From Candidatus Latescibacterota bacterium (GTDB taxonomy: Bacteria; Krumholzibacteriota; Krumholzibacteriia; Krumholzibacteriales; WJIX01), in assembly GCA_030643145.1 (NCBI GenBank), contig DAOWMJ010000111.1:1-6482 (forward strand): a DNA stretch of 6,482 nucleotides. The letters are read 5' to 3'. A program made the translations under genes and the position numbers. The notes under the pieces are model-generated. The model did not search any database. It was given only the letters and a program-made list of their open reading frames with translations, and had not been told where the DNA came from. Below, piece by piece: positions 1 to 4,683 of the stretch (within the stretch, counting starts at the first letter, position 1; each line of letters starts with the position of its first letter).

Positions 1-1055
1 CTGTTTAAAACAAAGCTGTAAACCCCGCTCGTGGCGGTAACTCCCCTCACACTCTTTATGCTTGCCTGGATGGTGTGCAAACTATTCGGACTATCAGAAC
101 CAATGCCGTAGTGAAGTGTTCCAGCGTTTTTTTCAAAGACGGGGATTTTTACTTTTCCGTTAAAGTATATTTTTGCTGATGCCGGGTCCACGGGAATATT
201 GTTCCCTCTCTTGATTTTGTAAACTATTTTTCCAGGGTTAAAAAGGGTATCAGCCTGGGGAGAAATTAATTTTAATGTGGGTACGCCTCTTGAAAAATAA
301 TCTTTTAAAGCGATAAAGTAGCTTTCAGCTTCGAGTTTCTGTTTGGAGGATAGTTTTAATTTGTCCTCGACTGCGGGATTTGAAATATAGCTTGCTTCTC
401 CCAGAATCGACGCGTGCCCTGTTGAATTTCTCAGAACATAATAGTTCCCGGGTTTTATTTCCGAGTCCTCTATCCCCAGGTTTCTCGCCAGGTGAAGCCG
501 CACCAGTTGGGCCAGTTCAAGAGATGCTTGGGGATCTTTGCTGTCATAAAAGACTTCAACCCTGTTTTTATCGCGGTTAAGCGGTAATGTTGAATTATGG
601 TGAATTGATATAAACACTTCCGGGTTGAAAGAATTAGCTTTTTCGATACGTATTTTGAGATCGCTTTGGAGTTGCTGAGAATCGTCCGCCAGAAAATCAC
701 GGTCGGATGTTCTTGTAAGGTGGACCGAAGCCCCGGCTTCTTCAAGCATACCCCATAGGTAAAGTGCTACTCCGAGGTTTACTTCTGCTTCAGAGAGACT
801 CTCAACTCCAACGGCGCCTTTAAAACTTCCGCCGTGCCCTGGATCAATGACTATTATCCTGCCCTCCAGAACCTTTTGCTCGACTACAGGTTTTTCATCG
901 AATAAAGAGGAATAGAGGTTTTCATATTCTGAATATTTGGAAGTACAGCCGGCATATAAAAACAAAGTTGTTATAATAAAGATTGCGTACAACACAACTC
1001 TTTGGCAGCGATTCCTATATGTGTTCTCAAAAAGAATAAAGAATTCTTTTTTCAT
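1..1055 (-). CDS. N-acetylmuramoyl-L-alanine amidase (Amidase_3), probable lipoprotein, C-terminus cut by window edge
   Basis: This is a zinc-dependent amidase expected to cut the bond between N-acetylmuramic acid and the stem peptide of peptidoglycan, in the periplasm. I translated 351 codons from ATG at 1055 with no stop. Residues 20-36 are a hydrophobic segment after an Arg-containing n-region, ending LYAGC with Cys37, so a lipoprotein signal is likely, although Tyr at -3 is atypical. The catalytic domain spans about residues 66-250. Family zinc ligands align with His74 in DPGHGG, Glu89 in SLSEAEVNL and His152 in SIHHN; the catalytic Glu is Glu220 in GEASYISNP. After residue 255 a beta-rich segment begins (LISPQADTLFNPGKIVYKI), possibly an Ig-like or other beta-sandwich domain, and it runs off the window. 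The start is supported by AGGAG 7 bases upstream. It is divergent from selA. The fold assignment is firm; the exact Ami subfamily and the second domain are not. Confidence 0.9.
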   Translation of the reverse strand, partial: MKKEFFILFENTYRNRCQRVVLYAIFIITTLFLYAGCTSKYSEYENLYSSLFDEKPVVEQKVLEGRIIVIDPGHGGSFKGAVGVESLSEAEVNLGVALYLWGMLEEAGASVHLTRTSDRDFLADDSQQLQSDLKIRIEKANSFNPEVFISIHHNSTLPLNRDKNRVEVFYDSKDPQASLELAQLVRLHLARNLGIEDSEIKPGNYYVLRNSTGHASILGEASYISNPAVEDKLKLSSKQKLEAESYFIALKDYFSRGVPTLKLISPQADTLFNPGKIVYKIKRGNNIPVDPASAKIYFNGKVKIPVFEKNAGTLHYGIGSDSPNSLHTIQASIKSVRGVTATSGVYSFVLN

Positions 1056-1062
1056 TAATTGC

Positions 1063-1067
1063 TCCTT
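1063..1067 (-). promoter_or_regulatory. Ribosome binding site of the amidase gene
   Basis: On the minus strand AGGAG lies 7 bases before ATG at 1055, within AAAAGGAGCAATTA. This is a strong Shine-Dalgarno sequence at normal spacing, and it fixes the start that gives the lipoprotein signal. Confidence 0.8.
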
Positions 1068-1097
1068 TTATCAACTTATCGACTTTATGGAACTGTT

Positions 1098-1126
1098 ATT
1101 ATGGTGTATTGTTTTTGTGTTGTAGA
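1098..1126 (-). promoter_or_regulatory. Candidate sigma70-type promoter for the amidase gene
   Basis: Reading the minus strand, TCTACA (1126-1121, 4 of 6 to TTGACA) is followed after exactly 17 bases by CATAAT (1103-1098, 5 of 6 to TATAAT). Transcription would begin near 1091 and give a leader of about 36 bases carrying the AGGAG site. This is a match by eye in AT-rich DNA, so it is only a candidate. Confidence 0.35.
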
Positions 1127-1211
1127 CAAAGCTTCGGCATAGATTCATGATACAATAGAAGATTGGAAATTGCAATTACGCAATAAGCTGAACTTTCCCT
1201 ATTTTTTCAAG

Positions 1212-1234
1212 GGGAAATGGATAGATTTTACTGA
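1212..1234 (+). repeat. Upstream copy of a duplicated ~21-base element
   Basis: GGGAAA, then TG, then GATAGATTTTACTGA. The same string without the TG and with one T-to-C change recurs at 1630-1650. A short possible hairpin arm pairing (TTTCCC at 1194-1199 with GGGAAA at 1212-1217) overlaps this copy only. Confidence 0.5.
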
Positions 1235-1317
1235 GTGACTCTTTTTTACAGCTCTAACCGACTGACAGAATTGAGTTTTACTTCACGTCCAGCTTTTATC
1301 CTGTATATACGCTGTTA

Positions 1318-1358
1318 GATAAACATCTTTGAAAACAGAGGATAAAAACATCTGAAAA
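1318..1358 (+). repeat. Imperfect tandem direct repeat, 23-base period
   Basis: GATAAACATCTTTGAAAA at 1318-1335 is followed by GATAAAAACATCTGAAAA at 1341-1358. Both share GATAAA, CATCT and GAAAA in order, with two-base length shifts between blocks. The second unit's GGATAAAA (1340-1347) is also complementary to TTTTATCC at 1294-1301, so an 8-bp stem with a long loop is possible. The function is unknown; it could be a paired protein-binding site or chance in AT-rich DNA. Confidence 0.35.
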
Positions 1359-1583
1359 TTTAAAATTTGCCCTCGCAACTTTGTGACAATTCGTCTATAC
1401 TTCATTTTACCTCTTGTTGTTTCAGGGTTGTCGATGATTTTAACAATCAATTTCCGATGAGGTCGCTTTTTTATTTGTCATTTCTTGCTATTGCTGAATT
1501 AACAATAGGATAGAAGCTTTTAACCCTAAAAAGAGAGTAGATGGCCAACGCAATAAGAGGTTGAACAATCCGCTGAAATCAAT

Positions 1584-1617
1584 ATATTGTGAAATTTGTT
1601 GACTGTACCCACAATAT
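1584..1617. promoter_or_regulatory. Inverted repeat flanking the selA -35 box, possible operator
   Basis: ATATTGTG (1584-1591) and its perfect reverse complement CACAATAT (1610-1617) are separated by 18 bases, centre to centre 26 bases. The TTGACT box at 1599-1604 lies between them and the right arm falls in the spacer before the -10. A regulator binding both arms would cover the promoter. An 8-bp inverted pair can occur by chance in a region of this length. Confidence 0.3.
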
Positions 1618-1627
1618 GTGGTAGAAA
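1599..1627 (+). promoter_or_regulatory. Candidate promoter for the selA-SPOR-smc operon
   Basis: TTGACT (1599-1604, 5 of 6 to consensus) is followed after 17 bases by TAGAAA (1622-1627, 4 of 6), with TG at 1619-1620 making an extended -10 (TGG-TAGAAA). Transcription would begin near 1634, about 31 bases before the selA ATG. It is the best promoter-like match found upstream of selA. Confidence 0.5.
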
Positions 1628-1629
1628 AT

Positions 1630-1650
1630 GGGAAAGATAGACTTTACTGA
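1630..1650 (+). repeat. Downstream copy of the duplicated ~21-base element, in the selA leader
   Basis: GGGAAA followed directly by GATAGACTTTACTGA. Compared with 1212-1234 it lacks two bases and has one substitution. It lies at the predicted transcription start and within the selA 5' leader, just after the extended -10. Confidence 0.5.
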
Positions 1651-1664
1651 ATCTGTGAGAAAAT

Positions 1665-3083
1665 ATGAATTTACAATTATTGTTGAAGAGGTTGCCATCT
1701 GTTGAAAAGGTCCTTACCGATACCCGTCTGAGTGTGTTGATAACGCCATCCTCGAGGAAAGGGATTACACGCCTTGTACGTGAGACAATAGATGAATATC
1801 GTTGTGCTCTTCTTGAGGGTGACAAGACTGTTTTAGGGAAAGAAGGAGATATTGCAAGTGCAATTGTAATGGATGTCGCGGGAAAAGTTAAGAAATTTAC
1901 AGGGAGTGTTTCGAGGAAAGTGATAAATGCCACCGGGGTGATTCTTTATACAAATCTCGGGAGGGCTGTGTTGGGAAAGCAGGTACAGGCTGAAATCGCG
2001 AAAGCAGCTTCCGGATATATCGATCTTGAAATTGATCTTGAAACGGGGCAGAGAATAAAGAGAGAAGGGCGTGCGGCAAGACTTCTCTCTCTTCTCACTG
2101 GCGCGCAGGATGCTCATATTGTCAATAATAATGCCGCCGCGGTTTTTCTTGCTGTAAATACACTGGCGGCAAGTGGCGCGGTAGCCGTATCAAGAGGGGA
2201 ACTCGTTGAGATTGGGGGAAGTTTCAGACTCCCGGATATTCTTTCAAAATCCGCCCGGAGAGTAATTGAAGTTGGAACTACAAACAGAACACACATAAGA
2301 GATTATCAAGAAGCTGTCACAGATGGAGCCGACCTTTTATTAAAGGTCCATAAGAGTAATTATAATATTACGGGTTACACCAATGAAGTGCCATTAAGGG
2401 AATTGGTTGAACTTGGAAAGAAAAATGGTATTCCGGTTATGTATGATCAGGGTGGCGGATTATTATTTTCTCTTGGTAAAGATGCAATTAGCGGAGAGGA
2501 ATCAATTGCCGAAATAATCGGCTCAGGCGTTGATCTGGTTTGTTTCAGCGCCGATAAGATGCTTGGCGCTCCGCAGGGTGGAATAATACTTGGTTCTTCG
2601 GATTTGATTGAGAGGATGAGAAACAATCATCTTTCCAGGGCGCTTCGAATTGACAAATTAACGTTAGCGGGGCTTGAAAAGGTGCTTTTTCATTATTGGG
2701 CGGGAGAGATGGAAAGTATCCCGGTGTTGGAAATGGTCGCGGCAAAGACGGATAAAATAAAAAAGAGAGCCGGCAATTTTTCAAAATTATTAAAAGAAAA
2801 ATTTGACGGAAAAGCAACAATAAATACAATTAATGGGGAATCCTCAGTAGGTGGGGGAACCTTTCCCAATAATTCCTTGCGCAGCGAGCTAGTTAAAATT
2901 ACTCTTACAGAAGGGGAGCCTGAGCGGTTTTCGAATATGCTCCGGAATCAGGATCCTGCGGTACTTGTAAGAGTGAAAGGGGATTCAGTATTTATAGATC
3001 TTAGAACTGTTAGTGATGATGAGGAAAAATTACTTCAGGAAGCAATTGTAAAGGGGCTTGGGAATATTGCCAAGAGGGAGTGA
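1665..3083 (+). CDS. selA: L-seryl-tRNA(Sec) selenium transferase (selenocysteine synthase)
   Basis: SelA is a PLP enzyme that turns seryl-tRNA(Sec) into selenocysteinyl-tRNA(Sec) with selenophosphate, in the cytoplasm; the E. coli enzyme is a decamer. The 472 residues match the usual length. An N-terminal tRNA-binding region (about 1-70) is followed by conserved blocks: INATGVILYTNLGR (87-100), HIVNNNAAAV (151-160), SRGELVEIGG (176-185), EVGTTNRTH (202-210) and KVHKSNYNITG (227-237). FSADKMLGAPQGG (294-306) contains the PLP lysine Lys298, and RALRIDKLTL follows. The PLP-nitrogen aspartate appears as Asp261 in YDQGGG, where many SelA proteins have DLGSG. The ATG is the first possible start, because an in-frame TGA sits at 1656-1658; its ribosome site is weak (TGTGAG at 1654-1659). 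The presence of selA implies the organism makes selenoproteins, but selB, selC and selD are not in this window. It heads a close-packed operon. Confidence 0.97.
   Translation: MNLQLLLKRLPSVEKVLTDTRLSVLITPSSRKGITRLVRETIDEYRCALLEGDKTVLGKEGDIASAIVMDVAGKVKKFTGSVSRKVINATGVILYTNLGRAVLGKQVQAEIAKAASGYIDLEIDLETGQRIKREGRAARLLSLLTGAQDAHIVNNNAAAVFLAVNTLAASGAVAVSRGELVEIGGSFRLPDILSKSARRVIEVGTTNRTHIRDYQEAVTDGADLLLKVHKSNYNITGYTNEVPLRELVELGKKNGIPVMYDQGGGLLFSLGKDAISGEESIAEIIGSGVDLVCFSADKMLGAPQGGIILGSSDLIERMRNNHLSRALRIDKLTLAGLEKVLFHYWAGEMESIPVLEMVAAKTDKIKKRAGNFSKLLKEKFDGKATINTINGESSVGGGTFPNNSLRSELVKITLTEGEPERFSNMLRNQDPAVLVRVKGDSVFIDLRTVSDDEEKLLQEAIVKGLGNIAKRE
3073..3080 (+). promoter_or_regulatory. Ribosome binding site that decides the SPOR protein start
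   Basis: AGAGGGAG inside the last codons of selA ends 8 bases before ATG at 3089, an ideal spacing. The in-frame GTG at 3080, which overlaps the selA stop as GTGA, lies on top of this site and has no purine-rich site of its own. ATG 3089 is therefore preferred. Confidence 0.6.
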
Positions 3084-3088
3084 TTGTA

Positions 3089-4654
3089 ATGGCAGATAGT
3101 GGGTTTAGAGACGATTCAAGAAATAGCGAAGCTGGTAATGATAAAGAAATTTACTCAATTCCAATGAGTAAAGAAACGGTGATGAAGTTTATGGAAGAAG
3201 GGGATTATTCTTCTGCCCGATCTCTTGACCTTTTCGAAAGTATAGGAAGTAAGCTGGAGGATAAAATCAGGGAAACAGGTGGGGTATCATTATTCCTTTT
3301 TTCAATAACGCCAGAAAGAATTTTTAGAGATTTTTCGGTTCTTCAGATTGCTCATTTGTTTTCAAAAAGAGGCAAAAAAGTTCTTGTAGTGGATTGTGAT
3401 TTTCTTAATCCCGGTCTAAGCGGTTTAGTTGAAAATGTTGAAGAATATGGATTTCTTGATCTACTTTTATACGGAAGTTCATTAAAATCTGTAGCTAACC
3501 CAATTAGTGTTGAAGGTGTTAATATTATAGGTTCCGGGTCATTCCCCGTTTCCCGAACGGTTCCCTTCGCCAAGAAGGAATTTAACAGAGTAAATCATTT
3601 CCTGCGTGAAAGAAATGACATTATTATATATTGTTCCACGCTTTATGATGATGATAAAAGTATAAATCCACTTGCCGAGTATGTTGATGAAATAATTCTC
3701 TCATGCTGGGCTCAAGAGACTCTGGAAGGGCGGTTGCAGAAAACGTTGGCAGATCTGGAACTCTCTGGTTTTTCTTCAGTTAAAACAATCTCTTTTGGTG
3801 GGATTGGGGACGAAGAAAGTGTTTCAGCCAAAGAGAAAGAGTCACAGCCGGAAGAAGAGGAAAAAGAAGATAGAAGAAAAGCAAAGAAGGGCGCGGCGGA
3901 AGAGAAAGAAACTGTTAAAGAAACTGAAAAGGTCGGACAACAAAGTGCAATCGACAAAAAAGCCGCGGATGATGAATCCGGGGTTATTGTGAAAACAGAG
4001 GAAATTGAACCTGAAGATAAGCTTCCTCCAAAAGGGATCAGTCCGCTTAGAATAGTTATAATAACAGCCATTCTTTTTGTGATTGTATTTATAGCGTGGT
4101 GGTATCTAAGGGGAAGTTCGATCAAAGAGGACAGGAATAGTCAAACAATTAACAAGGCTGTCCAGACAGTGCAGGAAGCCGGCAGAGATATTTTAAAGAA
4201 AGACGCTCCTGAAAATATCCAGGCGCAAACAAGGAAAGACACTATGGAAAATGAGGGTGAAAAAGAGGAATCCGCCGAAAGTAAAATAATTCAAGAACCA
4301 TCTGCTGACATGGATATTCCTGTGCTTCCGGAAGACGTTACTGATAAAGATAGCAAAAAAAAAGAAGTTACAAGTGAAGTAAATGACGATGCGGTCAATG
4401 ACTCCGCGACAGATATTTATTATTCTGTTCATATAGCTTCATTCAGGGATATAAAGAACGCGGCGGTTGAGGCTGAGTATTTTGAGAAAAAGGGATACGA
4501 TGTCTTTGTAACAGAAGTGGAAGTGAAGCGTATAAAATGGTTTCGGGTGTTAATTGGGAGGTTCTCTGCGAAGGATGAAGCCAGCAAAACAAAGATGGAG
4601 CTGTTATCATTCAGAAGGATTGGCGAAGCCAGAGTAATTAAAGTAAATAAGTAA
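3089..4654 (+). CDS. Membrane protein: MinD/CpsD-like domain with degenerate P-loop, one TM helix, C-terminal SPOR domain
   Basis: This is a 521-residue fusion with no named relative that I recognise. Residues about 66-235 have the order of a ParA/MinD/CpsD ATPase: a strand (VSLFLFSI), the Walker A position, a helix, then KVLVVDCDFLNPGL (97-110) like the Walker A'/aspartate strand of CpsD-type proteins. The Walker A loop reads TPERIFRDFS (75-84) with no GxxGxGKS/T, so ATP binding is doubtful. Residues 240-315 are a Glu/Lys-rich linker. About 321-340 is a single hydrophobic helix (IVIITAILFVIVFIAWWYL). A second charged linker follows, then a SPOR domain (about 441-518: YYSVHIASFRDIKNA ... WFRVLIGRF ... 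ARVIKV). The topology is probably N-in with SPOR in the periplasm, where such domains bind denuded glycan at division sites. A longer form could start at GTG 3080. It lies 5 bases after the selA stop and 29 before smc, probably co-transcribed. The SPOR and TM calls are firm; the ATPase-like call is moderate. Confidence 0.85.
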   Translation: MADSGFRDDSRNSEAGNDKEIYSIPMSKETVMKFMEEGDYSSARSLDLFESIGSKLEDKIRETGGVSLFLFSITPERIFRDFSVLQIAHLFSKRGKKVLVVDCDFLNPGLSGLVENVEEYGFLDLLLYGSSLKSVANPISVEGVNIIGSGSFPVSRTVPFAKKEFNRVNHFLRERNDIIIYCSTLYDDDKSINPLAEYVDEIILSCWAQETLEGRLQKTLADLELSGFSSVKTISFGGIGDEESVSAKEKESQPEEEEKEDRRKAKKGAAEEKETVKETEKVGQQSAIDKKAADDESGVIVKTEEIEPEDKLPPKGISPLRIVIITAILFVIVFIAWWYLRGSSIKEDRNSQTINKAVQTVQEAGRDILKKDAPENIQAQTRKDTMENEGEKEESAESKIIQEPSADMDIPVLPEDVTDKDSKKKEVTSEVNDDAVNDSATDIYYSVHIASFRDIKNAAVEAEYFEKKGYDVFVTEVEVKRIKWFRVLIGRFSAKDEASKTKMELLSFRRIGEARVIKVNK

Positions 4655-4669
4655 CTGGATTGACACTTT

Positions 4670-4675
4670 GGAGGG
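4670..4675 (+). promoter_or_regulatory. Ribosome binding site deciding the GTG start of smc
   Basis: GGAGGG ends 8 bases before GTG at 4684. It is a near-perfect Shine-Dalgarno sequence at normal spacing. The next in-frame ATG (4726) would remove the first conserved strand of the SMC head, so GTG is the start. Confidence 0.85.
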
Positions 4676-4683
4676 AAATATCA

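Larger units (their letters stand above)
1056..1664. other. Divergent intergenic region with no supportable gene
   Basis: These 609 bases separate the start codons of the amidase (leftward) and selA (rightward). I found no reading frame with a credible ribosome site and protein-like composition. There is no tRNA: in particular no selenocysteine tRNA, since no GGTTCRA-type T-arm with a pairing stem occurs on either strand. There is also no strong terminator. The stretch is AT-rich. It carries candidate promoters at both ends, an inverted repeat at 1584-1617, an imperfect tandem repeat at 1318-1358 and a duplicated element at 1212-1234 and 1630-1650. It is long for a simple divergent promoter region, so it could hold a small RNA or a decayed gene, but nothing in it shows that directly. 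Confidence 0.6.

Noticed and set aside
470..745. Minus-strand open frame of 91 codons inside the amidase gene
   Set aside because: It overlaps the amidase on the same strand in another frame. The amidase frame carries all catalytic motifs, while this one has no recognisable domain.
1148..1156. Extended -10 match TGATACAAT on the plus strand
   Set aside because: No -35 at proper spacing (the nearest TAGACA is 22 bases upstream) and no gene for 500 bases downstream.
1541..1564. Seven-codon ATG frame (MANAIRG) upstream of selA, considered as a leader peptide
   Set aside because: It lies upstream of the predicted promoter, with no regulatory codon run and no attenuator hairpin after it.
1561..1573. 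GGTTGAACAATCC, considered as a tRNA T-arm, with selC in mind
   Set aside because: The flanking bases do not form the 5-bp stem on either strand, and no acceptor stem or anticodon arm is present.
1526..1933. Minus-strand open frame of 135 codons across the selA start
   Set aside because: It is antisense to the conserved N-terminus of selA, lacks domain-like features and would include the selA promoter.
3080..3091. GTG start at 3080 overlapping the selA stop
   Set aside because: It sits on the purine-rich ribosome site that is ideally spaced for ATG 3089. It is kept only as an alternative start.
3795..3992. Plus-strand frame rich in Lys and Arg inside the SPOR protein gene
   Set aside because: It is the shifted reading of the purine-rich Glu/Lys linker; its basic composition follows from the GAA/AAG-rich codons.
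4660..4665. Perfect TTGACA just before smc
   Set aside because: No -10-like hexamer at 16-19 bases downstream, which falls inside the smc start; probably chance.
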